The position numbers and the translations under genes are program-made. A stretch of 64,000 nucleotides of DNA from Pseudorasbora parva (Eukaryota > Chordata > Actinopteri > Cypriniformes > Gobionidae): contig NC_090186.1 of assembly GCF_024679245.1 (NCBI RefSeq), forward strand, positions 42,424,569 through 42,488,568. Direction: 5' to 3'. The notes under the pieces were generated by a model. The model worked only from the letters and a program-made list of their open reading frames with translations, did no database searches and was not told the DNA's origin. Of this stretch, positions 26,075 to 38,012 are shown piece after piece (within the stretch, counting starts at the first letter, position 1; every line of letters begins with the position of its first letter).

Positions 26075-27125
26075 AGGTGCACTATGCAACTTTCCGTCCA
26101 CCGGAGTGCGCCTATTCTAAACAAAGGCGTAGTTTGATGACGCGAAGTTTGAGCGCAGCATCTTGGGAGATGTGGTCTTCAGCTCACAGCTGGTGGAAAA
26201 TAGGACACAGGCAGAAATCATGTTCATGGATGCAGTTATTAATGTTACTGTTATACAAACATGATTGTTATACAAACACACGGCTTGCGTCGCGAGTACC
26301 GGGACTTTTATTATGACGGGACGGGGCACAGTCGCCGGGGCGCGCACTTCCGCTTTTTCCGGTCATGAGTATGAGATAAAGCCAGCAGCTCCGTTTATCA
26401 TATTAGATAAATTTAAGTGTGTTTAAAATGATGTTATGACGTTACTCTGTGCGTTCGCTCGGCGCTGCTGTGACATGTTCACACTGCTAAGAGAAAAGCG
26501 CTTCTGCAGAATAAAACCGAGGGTAGCGCAGATATGACGCGATTGACAGGTGACTCGCTCAAACGCTATGCTGAAACTTCCCGGTCTTTAGTTAAAATAG
26601 CAATTTTCTCACAATTTACAAATAGTTGGAAACATTTGGGATATTGTAAGTACTCAACTGAACAAAATATATAACACTGGCCTAGTGCTTTTTGGATATT
26701 TTACTGCAAAAATACTACAGAGAACTTTCCGTCCACTGGAGGGCGCCTATTCTAAACAAATGTGTAGTTTGATGACGCAAAGTGTGAGCGCAGCATCTTG
26801 GGACATGTGGTCTTCACCTCACAGCCGGTGGAAAATAGGACATGGGCAGAAATCATGTTCATGGATGCAGTTATTAACGTTAGTGTAAAGCAGAGCAGGG
26901 CCGAGTGTTGTGGAGCTGAGCACGGCCGCTGGAGTGATTGTTAAACAAATACCCGCCTCGTGAACACCGGGACTTTTATTATGACGGGACGGGACACAGT
27001 CGCCGGGCGCCTGCACTGATCTGCTCTTCCGGTTATGATTATGAGGTAATGTAGCTCTGTTTATCATATTAGATACATTTAAGTGTGTTTAAAATGATGT
27101 TATGACGTTACTCTGTGCGTTAGTC
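26075..27125. mobile_element. Two head-to-tail TTAA MITE copies, AGGTGCACTATGC family
   Basis: The first copy (26075 to about 26716) begins after TTAA at 26071 and is the inverse of 4228-4917; it ends at CAAAAATACTACAG without its terminal repeat. The second copy starts at once at AGAACTTTCCGTCCACTGG and breaks off near 27125 at CTCTGTGCGTTA. So two copies are joined with loss of the inner ends. Shared landmarks include CGCAGCATCTTGGGA and GACGGGACGGG. Confidence 0.85.
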
Positions 27126-28315
27126 TAGAAAGCACCAAATTAAAATATAACTTCACATTTCTACTACATTAATGACCCAGTTTAAATACAGATTCATCTT
27201 CCCAGCGCTGAAGTACCCCTTTAAATAAACGCAGCCTTGGTGAGCCTAATGGTCTCTAAATGTATTGACGTATGCAGTCGTCTCTAATTAACATTCTCTT
27301 TTAAATAGAAATTCGCTTTTCGCTTTCTCACTGCGCAGCATTTTCTACTGTAAAACTCATTCACTGTGTGAACTACAGTCCACTTCTCTATGCTCCTAAT
27401 GCTCAAAGACAAAGTGTGAGGCTCTAGGACAAGACAGATATTTAAGTGTAATGAGGACATGTGAAAATTTCCTCTCTTCTTTGTGCCCTAATTATTACAG
27501 CCGAGGATCTGTTAAGGGAATAGATTATCTGAGGATTCTTGTCAAAACCCATTCCAGCCGCAAGGAAAAAAAGCTGCAAGTGCTCTTACATGAGCCTGGG
27601 AATGGCCCGGGAGGTTTTTTTTCTTAAATATTTCATGCTTTACCTAATTAAACATTTCAAGCACGCTCCGATCACATGTGCTCTCGCTCTTAGTAGGGCC
27701 GTAAAACAGCCGGTGGGCCGCTGTTGTTGTTGTGTAATTGTTAGGGAGAGTTTTAATGAGCTAGTTGTCAGTTGGTTTGTGGTTTGGAACGTCAAAGCCG
27801 TGTTCAGCTGGTCATAATTAGCAGACCCGCTGTAACTTGTTTTTTGACAAACTATTAAAACAAAGCCGCTGTTTCTCTCCAACACGTTCTGCTTCGGGTT
27901 AATTTGCGGTTTGTGTGTTTCTAAACTCAGTTCAAGTTCATGTAGGCTAATCATAAGGCTGTCATTCCTCTAATAACGGTGTGATGCTGAAGCATGTGAG
28001 AGAATGAAATGAGCTCGGTGTCATCGTTAACTCACGCTCATGTCTTTTTATACTTTACTTCTACTGTGGAACACAAATAGAATGTTCAAAAACGGAATTT
28101 CCTGTCAATTAAAAGTGAACGTAGACAGAATCTGTCGAGTTCCAAAAAAGAATCAGTTTAAAGCTGTCCACGTGATCTGTGACGGCCTCAATGGCCAAGC
28201 CTGTCGTAGTCGTTTGTTACGTTTTAAACCCACCAAAGTGTCCAAAACTTAACATATTTCTGATGCTTGTAATGCAACTCAATAAGATCTTTATAACAGT
28301 AACGGAGTACTTGCA
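27126..28315 (+). other. fut8 intron, unique; possible conserved non-coding block
   Basis: The region 27240-27960 has no repeat structure and contains several TAATTA-type words (CTCTAATTAACATTC near 27272, CCTAATTATTACAG near 27487, ACCTAATTAAACATTTC near 27640). It is the largest unique block in the long intron. A regulatory role is only a suggestion. Confidence 0.3.
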
Positions 28316-28319
28316 TTAA

Positions 28320-30809
28320 AGGGTCATGAACCCCCCTGCTGCAGCTGTGTTTTTTCACACCTTCGATTTGAAAAGGCTTCTTAAAAGGGGAGTGGTCGAC
28401 TGTGAAAAGGTGGGATGGTATTGTGTGGAAAGAGGGAATGGTTTGCTTAAATAGGGGAGTGTCATATAGGTGCATTAAGCATATTTAGCGGCTTTTCAGA
28501 CCCCTCTAGCGACTTATTTTCAAAAAAGCGACTAGCGACAAATCTAGCGACTTTTTGGACAAACTTCAGCTACTTTAGTTTACAAATGTCGCCAGTACTG
28601 TCCTGCGAGCGCGAGGTCTTTTTTCCCCTCTGCCGTCACACACACACCTCTCTCTGCGTCTGCCCTGTTCAGTAAATAGGCTTGTTTGAGATGCGTCTTG
28701 CCTCGCCTGAAATAAAGGAGAGACTAGGCGGCTGCAGTGAGAGGAGGAGTGAAAAAAGTGCAGACAAGTCGGACAGTTCTCTTCTCTCGTAGTGGATCAG
28801 ACACCTGCGTGATCAGTTGCGGATATCGCGGGATTCACACTCGTGAGCTTTGTTGCTGATAAACTGGATGTAATGTCAGTTCTGTTGCTTTTATATGAAA
28901 ATAAATATTATGAACAAGACACCCAAAGTTTTTGTTATTTATTTCCTTTCGAAAGGCCTGTTTATCAAGCATTTTTACTTTAATTACATACATGTTTTTA
29001 TATATTTTATTAATATGACAACAATCACATAACCCACAGAGAGATCGCACTGTCCGAGAGTTTGGGAATATGCACATATAATTTATACACATAAAAACTT
29101 GATATTTTAAAATCAATTATTTAAAAAAACAACCTTACATCACAGTTGTTTAAACCAATAAGCATTAGCTGTGTCGCCAGCAAGTCGTTTCCCATCGTGC
29201 TTTTGCTCAGCGCAGTCGGTGGAGAGCAGCTGCGCTCGACTGCAGAATCCGACACATCCGCCTCGCCATCACAAGAGATTTTTGACATACGTCAGCATGA
29301 CATCAGAGCAAGGCAGACCGCCCTCGGCCTCGGACACATTTCTAACCGGCATGCATCTTTCGCGCTGATCACCGGTGATCGGTTCTGCGCAGATTTTGCT
29401 CATCTCAAACAAGCTTAATGGCTGAGGGGAGCTGCACGCGCACACACACAGCAGCTGACAGACGTGAATGAGCAAGCTACACGTGAGCACACAGGGTTGC
29501 CATCGATTTCTCACTTAATGTTATCTGCTTCTTTTGTTTTATATTTAAATAAATTAGTTATGATGAGTTTCATCTCTTGTGCTTATCACTTATATTACTC
29601 ACTATCACAGAGCTTTAGTTCATCCAGTTTCTCAATTCAGATTTTACACATATAATTTTTTTTGTAATTCACTACATCATATATTGTATGACAAAAAGGT
29701 ATAGGAAATGAAAACATTTATTGGACAGTCGGCTGTATTATATTATTGTAAAATATAGTAAATGAGCACAGATTAGGAGAGAAAAAACATCAGGCAGACT
29801 GAACGCAAGGACGGCGTGATGACGTCACTAATATGCTAATTAACGCATGACGTCATCTAGCGACATTTAGCAATTTTTTTGGGCAGGCTTTAGCTACTTT
29901 CCTTGTAAAATAGTTGGCAACACTGGCATTAAGATTAGCGATACTAACAGCAGCAGTTACAGCGGTTCTGAGACATGTTCTTGGTTCACGTTGGCATAGT
30001 TTACCACAGTGAGATTAAATGAGCGATGAGTACAGCAGAGATCACAAATCATTCAGCTCTTCAAAAGCAGCATAATTCAGTGAGAAATGAAAATAAATGT
30101 TATTCTGCATGACGAAATATTTTGCAAACGTGATAAAACTATATTTGTCCAAATGTGCACGCTGTTTGGCAAATTGAACAACGCGCCGACGTGATAAGAG
30201 AACGTGAACCACCCGCGAATATGCGCTGTGACAGAGATGTGTAATTCTATATTGTGGTAAAAGCGAAGGGGTTTGAGGCTTCATAGTCTCGACCGCACAT
30301 CTGAAGCACAGAGCGACGGTGATGGGGTGCCGTGACGATCCGCGCTGTCTATCACTCGGCAGCTAAATCTACATTTGTCCAAATATGCACACTGTTTCAC
30401 TAAGAGCCCGAACACATGCGGTTTAGTGCATGTCTGTGACTACAAATAAAACGGAGAGGACGTGGCTTTTAAATAATTTATGTGCAGAATAAAGGGGCGG
30501 AGCCTGGTTGAGTAAGTTAGTAGTGTGTTGAAACTGGCGGTTATGGTTAGGGGTGGGACATTTCCAAAACACGCTTGACCAATCACAAAACACTGGTCCA
30601 GTCGACCAATCAGAGCACAGTGTGCTTTTCAGAAGGAGGGGCTTCATAGCGACAGGAACTAAACAGAGCGTTACTGACAGACTGGAAAGAGAGGAGCCGC
30701 AACAATGGAAAAATCTTGGGGAAATAATGGGCTTTTTGAACATTCAAGCAGGAAAAAAACCCATTCAAGTAGAGCCCGAAGACTTTGTGAAAGAGCATAA
30801 AGGTCATCT
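28320..30809. mobile_element. Dispersed repeat split by a hAT element
   Basis: TTAA lies at both edges (28316-28319 and 30810-30813), with weakly inverse ends AGGGTCATGAACC and ATGACCTT. Its right portion (about 30440-30809) is repeated at 47366-47810: GCAGAATAAAGGGGYGG, CCAATCAGAGCACAGTGTGC and AGGAGCCGCAACAATGGA are shared. The hAT element 28480-29925 interrupts it. The outer boundary is tentative because the ends match poorly. Confidence 0.6.
28480..29925. mobile_element. hAT element with 8-bp TSD
   Basis: GCATTAAG is duplicated at 28472-28479 and 29926-29933. The right end is GTTGGCAACACTG, the classic hAT-type CAGTGTTGCCAAC in inverse; the left end is degraded but keeps CTAGCGACTT, which mirrors AGTCGCTAG-type words in the right arm. 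No transposase frame remains. 1446 bp. Confidence 0.85.
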
Positions 30810-30813
30810 TTAA

Positions 30814-32265
30814 AATATTTGTATGTATTTGTGATAATTGGAGCTATATTTTATGGAGCGTGACAGCATCCTTCCCTTCACCCTTCAGCAGTATGTTTCA
30901 TGCGAGGGTGAGAAAAGGATTTTTTATTTTTGTGAGCTGTCCCTTTAAAAACTGTTTATCTACTGAATAAATATCCACCGCTCCTGCCTCTCTGTGTTCC
31001 TCTGGAGGGTGTGTGTGAAAGGACTCCGGGTAAGTGACCTGCTTAATCTGACGTGTCCAGACTTCTGCCCCGAGACCAGCGCCAGTCATTCCAGCACCAG
31101 GGAAAGCCAGTTTGTTTGTGCGCAGGAGCACTGAAACGGGTCACCTTGGCGACTTTTGAAGAAACTTGCCTCCGGAACACTTTGGGAATATTCCTGCAGA
31201 TCAAAGTCTCTCTGGTTTCCTCCCGCCGCCGTCCTCTCGCGCTCTTGTCCTTCCTTTACCCCGTGTAATGCAAACGGCACCATTAAATCTAATCAGTCTT
31301 TATTTCTCAGGGGTGACTTTGTATCTGCACGGCACCACATAAACCAGGCAACGCTTTAATGCAGCTAAATGCTACAGGAGACATCTGCATCAAACATTTA
31401 TGAAAACCTGTGACAGGTTGAGCGTTTATTCTTTACGGTTAGCTGATAAAAATATCCGATGAAATGCGGTAAACTCGAGCTGAGGTTATGTGAGATTATA
31501 AAACAGAAAATTCACATTTGAACCGTTTCAAAATGCCAAATAAAATGCTACGTTTGCTACTGGCTAATGAACTATATCACATGGCAGAAGAATTCAGCAC
31601 AAAAGCATGTTAGCAGCTTTGTTTTGTTGGTGTTGTTTCGAGCACACAGGTGCACACAGACAGATGCTGATAGGTGTGAGCGATTGTCTTCAGGTGTGGC
31701 TGCTGCGTTCTTGTTAAAAAACATGAGATTTATCATGCAAATTGGATGTTTTCTTTGTTTTTACCTCAGCTAGATACATGGTGAATTGGTTGTGCTTTAA
31801 AAGATGGTTTGTTGTTTGTACCAAACATTTGCATGCATCTTGAAATTGTGATAAATGGGTTGAGAGCGCAGTGCCAGGTTGAGCTACTTGATGCTAATGC
31901 CGCGGCTCTCTTCCAAATTCTATTGAGCTTCCTACCTTGAAAGCATCATTGGCAATGTGGTAGGCAGCTAAATGCTTTGTTTTGGCCATTTTGGCAGCGT
32001 TTGCATGAATTTGCAATCCCGGAATGCATTGTGATTAGCTCAGTATTTAAAACAAAGGTTTGATAGAAAAAAATGTTCCATCCAATTAAAAATGAACCGT
32101 TTCACCCAGTATCTTTTGTTTCACCCTGCTAGAAAAATGACCATGACGCCATCATTTACTCACCCTCATGTCATATCAAAATGTATTTGATTTCTGCTAT
32201 TTTCTGTAAAATAAAAGTAGATGATGTCTGGTCCACATAAATTGTGTGCTGTTTTTCAAGAAGGG
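30814..32265 (+). other. fut8 intron, mostly unassigned
   Basis: A GC-balanced stretch at 31000-31300 and the rest show no element ends. A short arm of an Angel-like repeat (CATCATTTACTCACCCTCAT) lies at about 32147-32230. No coding similarity. Confidence 0.35.
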
Positions 32266-32997
32266 GTGTATTCCAGAAAGCAAGGTTAATTTACCGTCAC
32301 ATGTACCCTGAACTCTGGGTTGATTAACCCAAACTTTGCTTACTCGAGGTGTGCTGGTTCCAAAAACGAGTCCCGGAGTAAGTTCAGACTACTCAGAGTA
32401 TGTTCCCGGTTAACACCCAAGACATTCTCGAAAGAGCAACGAATGGATAATTCATAATTGAAACAGACGTTAAGAAGAAGCATGCCATTCTACTTCCTCT
32501 TCTTCTTTTGTCTAATGGCGATTTACATAACATACTTAGTGCACATCGCCACCTATTTGGTGGTTATGCAATCATTTTTTCAATGCCTTTGTTTAATAAG
32601 TAATCTTTATTCACTGAGAATAAGGATTTTATTGTTTTTTGATGCTAATTCATTGAATGCAAATCCATGTGAGATGACAATAAAATAAATATATTTGAAT
32701 TACATTAACATTTTATTATTATAATTTTTTAGAATTAATATATAATATTGTATATTATATAACTGAAACAAATTTGGTTATATAAATAACTATATTAATT
32801 ATATAAAACACATCTAAATACAGTGGGTATGGAAAGTATTCAGACCCCCTTAAATTTTTCACTCTTTGTTATATTGCAGCCATTTTCTAAAACCATTTAG
32901 TTTATATTTTTTATGTACACAAAGCTATCCATATTTACAGAAAAGCACAGAATTTTTGACATTTTTTCAGATTTATTAAAAAAGAAAAACTAAAATA

Positions 32998-33383
32998 TCT
33001 GTAAAAAATTATTTAGAAAAAAAGTTACCTGGTTGCCTTAAAATTTTGAGTTCATTGAAATTAAAATTTTGAGTTAATACAATGAACATTTTTTGAGATT
33101 CGATAACCTTTATTAAAATATCATTAAAAGATTTTGTAAGCATATTGGGTAATTGTGTGTGTTTTATTTCTGATGACGCAATGAAACATGCCAAATAGTG
33201 CTATTTTCATGATTTATCACATTTTTTATGTGGTTCAGATACAATAATATTTTGAGTTTCTATTTATTAAACACATTTCCTTCATTGTATCAACTCAAAT
33301 TTTTAATTTCAATAAACTCAAAATTTTAAGGCAACCAGGTTACTTACTTTTTTAAGTTAAACCAACAAAAAATGTTTACAGTG
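32998..33383. mobile_element. Short foldback element, CTGTAAAAAA ends
   Basis: Inverted arms: ACCTGGTTGCCTTAAAATTT mirrors AAATTTTAAGGCAACCAGGT (differing slightly), and the right edge is TTTACAGTG. The same family gives the copies at 40905-41540. TA lies next to each edge. Confidence 0.75.
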
Positions 33384-34130
33384 TAAGTATTCTGACCCTT
33401 TGCTGTGACACACGTATATTTAACTCAGGTGCTGTCTATTTCTTCTGATCATCCTTGAGATGGTTCTACACCTTCATTTGCCACACACCTGTCTATATAA
33501 GACCTTACAGCTCACAGAGCATGTCAGAGCAAATGAGAATCATGAGGTCAAAGGAACTGCCTAAAGCGCTTAGAGACAGAATTTTGGCAAGGCACAGATC
33601 TGGCCAAGGTTACAAAAAAAAACACCTGAAGGTGTTTCAATTAGTAAGATGATGAGAAATAAGATTCTCTGGTCTGATGACACCAAGATATAACTTTTTG
33701 GCCTTAATTCTAAGCAGTATGTGTGGAGAAAAATATCACCTGTCTAAGACAGTCGAAAAAGTGAAGCATGGTGGTGGCAGCATCATGCTGTGGGGGTGTT
33801 TTTCATCTGCAGGGACAGGACGACTGGTTGCAATCGGGGAAAAGATAAATGCGGCCAAGTACAGGGATATCCTGGACAAAAACCTTCTCCAGAATGCTCA
33901 AGACCTCTGACTGGGCTGAAGGTTCACCTTCCAACAAGACAATGATCCTAAGCACACAGATAAAATAACAAAGGAGTGGCTTCACATCAACTCTGTTCTT
34001 GAATGGCACAGCCAGAGCTCTGACTTAACCCCAATTGAACATCTTTGGAGAGATCTGAAAATGGCTGTCCAACATCTGCAAAAATGTCAACAATTCTGTG
34101 TATTTCTGTCAATATGAGGTTCTGTGTGCA

Positions 34131-35320
34131 CACTCTTAGGAGAAAAGGTTCTATCAGTGCTACGTATTTGGAACCCCTAAAAGTTTTGATATAGAACCCT
34201 TTTTAACTGCCAAAAGGGTTTTTTCTTGTCATGATATAACTTTTTAGCATAAAATGTTCTTTAAAGTTCAACTCCAAAGAACCTTCTATGCTAAAAAGGT
34301 TAAAATAAAAATAGCATTTAGAGTCAACTCTAGGGATGCACCGAATCCAGATTTTTGAGGTTCAGCCGAATACCAAATCCACTGGTTAAGATTCTGCCGA
34401 ATCCGAAACCGAATACCGAATCCAACTCCCATCTTCAGTCCATTATCACAGTAAACACATTAATGACATAAACAACGTCCACAGCAGTGTATTTTTAATG
34501 TAATTTTAATTTATAAAAAAGGCAACATTATGCCAGGATGACTGTGCTGTATTGCTGTCGGTAGATTCCTTCATGCACAACTCTTATTCTCTCGAATGTG
34601 AAGTTCGGTTCTTTTCCGCGAACGGGTTCTTTCGGACAGTTCGTTTCAATGATCCGGTTAAAAAAAAAACGGATGACCGCTTCTTTTATGTCCTTCATCA
34701 TCCCGGCGGATGAAAATACATTCAAACACATTCATATAAAGAATTTTAATCAAAACTTAGTATAGTAATAATTATTATTGTCATCATCATCGTCATCTTG
34801 GATACATTTTTTAATTCATGTTTTGCAAAAGCACTCAATACAGCCACTGTCGTGCAAACACTGATGTTTTACACAGATTAAATAAACGTACATTGACATG
34901 ACATAAACTTACACAAATCCTTGGTTCACCTGTGCTCATATATTATCAGCATCCGTTTTCCGAGAGAAACAGCAGCCGTCCCACTCCGAGAGAAACAGTT
35001 CTGTTCAAGACGACGCTATCACGCGTGCAGTATCTCAGCTCACCGGTTCTCACAGCAAAACATGTCTCAGTTCAGTGAACTGTTGGAGTTACAACATATC
35101 CTTTAAGACATTAGTTTATTTCTAGTCAGAGGGACTGTCACTCATGTCAGAAAGTGAGTAACTATATTTCAGTACATCCCTAGTCAACTCCAAAGAACAT
35201 TGTATGCTAAAAAGGTTCTATAATGACAAGAAAGAACCCTTTTGGCAGTTAAAAAGGGTTCTAGAAACTTTTAGGGGTTCCAAATACGTAGCGCTGATAG
35301 AACCTTTTCTTCTAAGAGTG
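34131..35320. mobile_element. Foldback element, CACTCTTAG ends
   Basis: Left arm CACTCTTAGGAGAAAAGGTT and right arm AACCTTTTCTTCTAAGAGTG are inverse, and both arms extend about 200 bp (GGAACCCCTAAAAGTTTTGA against AACTTTTAGGGGTTCC). It interrupts the Tc1-like element at TGTGTGCA/CATTAATG. A hAT element sits at its centre. Confidence 0.85.
34331..35182. mobile_element. hAT element with 8-bp TSD, innermost insertion
   Basis: The left end is TAGGGATGCACCGAATCC and the right end CAGTACATCCCTA. GTCAACTC is duplicated exactly at 34323-34330 and 35183-35190. The left interior repeats CCGAATACC/CCGAATCC words. 852 bp, no transposase. Confidence 0.93.
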
Positions 35321-35545
35321 CACATTAATGAGAAAAAGATTAACTTAAATGATTTTAGCAAAGGGCTGCAAAATAAAAAAGAGTGAAAAATGTAAGGGTG
35401 TCTGAATACTTTCTGTACCCACTGTATCGCTAAAGCAAACTAACTCTGGAACATAACCTGCTCCAGAGCAATTTATGTTCAGAGAGTGAGTTGCCATGGT
35501 TACTTACATAACCTGAAAGTTACCTCCATTTTTGGAACTGAAAGT

Positions 35546-36283
35546 TGAGGTTTAAATGTAAATAAAAGATTATTTCATTCAATCTGTTCATCATATGAAG
35601 TGATCGAGTCTCTTCAGAAAATTTGGACTAAACCGCTCTATTCATATGGATTAGTTTAAGATCCTTTCATGAACCTTTTGAAGCATCAAAGCGGTAGTTG
35701 CGTAGCTGTCAATGGAGGGACCGGAATCTCTCATTTAATCAAAAATATCTTAATTTGTGTTTTGAAGATGAATGAAAGACTTGCGGGTTTGGAACGACAT
35801 GAGAGTGAGAAATTAATGACAGAACTTTCCCTTTAAATTTATTTGAGGAACACACCATCATATTTGTAAAGTTTTTCATCCCCTTGGTCGGTCCGTTAGT
35901 GATCTCTTTCTGGGGGCGTGGCCCTCTAAAGCACGGGGCCCGGTGGACGGCCCTGGTCGTTGGTTCCAGTCCCAGGGAATGCATGAACTGAGAAAATGCA
36001 CAACTTCAATGCAATGTAAGTCGCTTTAGATCAAATCGTCTGCCAGCGTCTGTATTTGTGTGTGGGTTAGGATGCCTGAAGCTCTCTGACAGTAGAGATG
36101 GTTTGGAATAAAGCCAGAGTGTTGCATTATTGAATGGACTCTATGCTCATCAGCTGCCTATGAATTTCCTCTAAAATCTTAGTGCTGGTAGTATTGTATT
36201 CTCCCACAGCAATCTGTGGTAGTAGCAAACATTGTCAATTATTAGAAATAACGCAAAATCACAAATTATTACAATACAGTATA
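35546..36283 (+). repeat. fut8 intron with SINE tail and half-MITE
   Basis: At 35755-35840 there is one arm of an Angel-like MITE (GTTTGGAACGACATGAGAGT). At about 35925-36045 a tRNA-derived SINE tail is recognisable: GTTCCAGTCCCAGGGAATGC (B-box side) and CAATGTAAGTCGCTTTAGAT, as in the full copy at 42136-42300. The rest is unassigned. Confidence 0.6.
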
Positions 36284-36861
36284 TTAAAGGGATACTCCAC
36301 CGTTTTTTCATAATAAACTATATTATTCTGAATAGTTGGACGATCAAGTATGGTGACACAAAATAAAACGTGGCCCTTTTCTAAGCGGATTAAAAAGGAG
36401 AACTATAATATATGGCGGAATAGCACTTCTGAGAGTACTTCGACTCGGTGCAGTAAAAAGTCCCGCCTGAATAATCCTCCCTCACATCTCCCCCTCTCCT
36501 CCTATTGACAGAAATGAGAGAGGGATGGAGAGATGTGAGGGAGGATTTTTCAGCCGGGACTTTTTACTGCGCAGAGTCGAAGTACTCTCAGAAGTGCTAT
36601 TCCGCCATATATTATAGTTCTCCTTTTTAATCCGCTTAGAAAAGGGCCACGTTTTATTTTGTGTCACCATACTTGATCGTTCAACTATTGGTGTAACTGT
36701 ATTTAAATAGGGCACCATGGAGGTGTTTGGTGGCTTCTAACTTGATCTCTGTTTGGTACCATAGTGAATGAACTGGGCTTAGTGGGCTAAGAGATCGTCA
36801 GATCGTCACCGTGCGTCAGAGAGTATGTATCAGAGACGAGAGAGGTGTGTATCAACCATCA

Positions 36862-37062
36862 CTCTAAAAAATTCTGGGTAAAAAACAACCCAATGTTGGG
36901 TCAAATATGGACTAACCCAGCGATTGGGTTGTCTTAAACAAATATTTAACCCAACCGCAGGATTAAAACAACCCAATCGCTAGGTTAAAACAACCCAATT
37001 GCTGGGTAAGTCCATATTTGACCCAACATTGGGTTAAAACAACCCAGCATTTTTTAGAATGT
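36862..37062. mobile_element. Small foldback MITE (AACCCAATGTTGGG)
   Basis: Two inverse arms built of ACAACCCAATGTTGGGTCAA and CATATTTGACCCAACATTGG, ends CTCTAAAAAATTCTGGGT and CCCAGCATTTTTTAGA. The same element occurs at 41750-41940. Confidence 0.85.
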
Positions 37063-37064
37063 AG

Positions 37065-37563
37065 ACTGTAAAAAAATATGGACGTAGTGTCCGTGACGTC
37101 ACCCATAGGATTCCGATAGGCCGTTCTGAAGCTTAAAGTAGGGGTGAGCTGGGCGTCGCCATCATGCGAGCGAGTCATCCCCGGATAACAGAAAATGGGC
37201 AAAAAGGCGGGATGTGGGCGGAGCTTAGGTGACGCAATGACTATAGACGGCAGATAAATGGCTATCCACCTGTAACCACGCCCTTAATTATGCAGAACTT
37301 TAAGGCTTTATATAATGTAAACAAATGAGTTATAAAAAAATTCACCCCCCTCACAGTTGTCATGATGATCAAAATTAGCCGTATAGGCCAAAACTACAAT
37401 TTGTCCCAGGATGTAAACATGTTTTTTTCCTGCTGTAAAGTTAGAGAACTTTAACATGGGGCTCAATGAGATTTTGCTCCTTCTGGAGCCTGCCTCTAGT
37501 GGCCAGTTGATAAATTGCAGTTTACATTACTTCCGTATCGGCTTCAAGAGAGTTTGCGGGGTT
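37065..37563. mobile_element. Dispersed repeat, short copy of the 6020-6966 family
   Basis: In inverse orientation relative to 6020-6966. It lacks the interior with the THAP-type exon. Shared landmarks: GTAGTGTCCGTGACGTCA, CCACGCCCTTAATTATGCAG and TAGTGGCCAGTTGAT. Confidence 0.75.
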
Positions 37564-37765
37564 AACTCGTCTTAGTTGAGGGAATAACATAGTTAAAAAA
37601 AAAAAAAAAACGGTGGGGTATCTCTTTAAATACCCTGCAGGACCAAAATAAATAGTTTTTGCTAGTTTCAGCTAGACGCAGTTCTCATTTTCACCTCCAG
37701 CGCCACGTTGTTTAGATAGCGAATGCACTCGCACCTGATCACTGATATGATGTGTTTCTCTTCAG

Positions 37766-38012
37766 GTGAGGCTCATGACCAGGACGTCCAGGTGGTGGAG
37801 CTGCCCATTGTCGACAGTCTTCACCCTAGACCTCCGTACCTTCCTCTCGCTATCCCAGAAGACCTTGCGCCCCGACTGCAGCGTCTCCACGGCGACCCAT
37901 CCGTCTGGTGGGTGTCTCAGTTCGTCAAGTACCTGGTCCGTCCTCAGGCCTGGCTGGAGAAGGAGATCCAAGAAACGTGTGTCAAACTGGGCTTTAAACA
38001 CCCTATTATTGG
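37766..38012 (+). CDS. fut8: fut8 exon: catalytic domain, middle part
   Basis: Two bases complete a Gly codon; then [20 protein letters not shown] follows, and the exon ends [17 protein letters not shown]. It matches FUT8 about residues 280-361 over 81 codons. [20 protein letters not shown] is highly conserved across the family. Acceptor TCTCTTCAG. The donor that keeps phase is GG/GTCGGT at 38013, weak by consensus; the nearby GTATCT at 38016 would put the next exon out of frame. The exon enters in phase 1 and leaves in phase 2. Confidence 0.97.

Larger units (their letters stand above)
32821..35424 (+). mobile_element. Inactive Tc1-like transposon with two insertions
   Basis: Ends CAGTGGGTATGGAAAGTATT and its inverse at 35405-35424 (ACTTTCTGTACCCACTG) are flanked by TA. 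Transposase pieces include PKALRDRILARHRSGQGYKK (33573), KHGGGSIMLWGCFSSAGTGR (33764) and [14 protein letters not shown] sequence near 33930, all broken by stops and shifts. A CACTGTAAA-type element (about 32998-33383) and a 1.2 kb element (34131-35320) are inserted in it. Confidence 0.9.
32266..35545. repeat. Outer dispersed repeat split by a Tc1-like element
   Basis: The left piece (32266 to about 32420) has TTCCAGAAAGCAAGGTTAA and GGGTTGATTAACCCAAAC; the right piece (35427-35545) has AACTCTGGAACATAACCTGC and TTTTTGGAACTGAAAG. These are the two sides of a common fish repeat, now separated by about 2.6 kb of nested insertions. The ends are not exact, so the boundaries are approximate. Confidence 0.5.
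36288..37625. mobile_element. TTAA-flanked MITE (AGGGATACTCCACCG), with insertions
   Basis: TTAA at 36284-36287 and 37626-37629 flank inverse ends AGGGATACTCCACCGTTTTT and AACGGTGGGGTATCTCT. A strong internal inverted repeat sits at 36390-36625 around the CCTCCCTCACATCTCC/GGAGATGTGAGGGAGG arms. A second copy at 40200-40647 shows that GTGTGTAT and AACTCGTCTTAG were once joined, so 36854 to about 37563 is inserted material. Confidence 0.85.
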
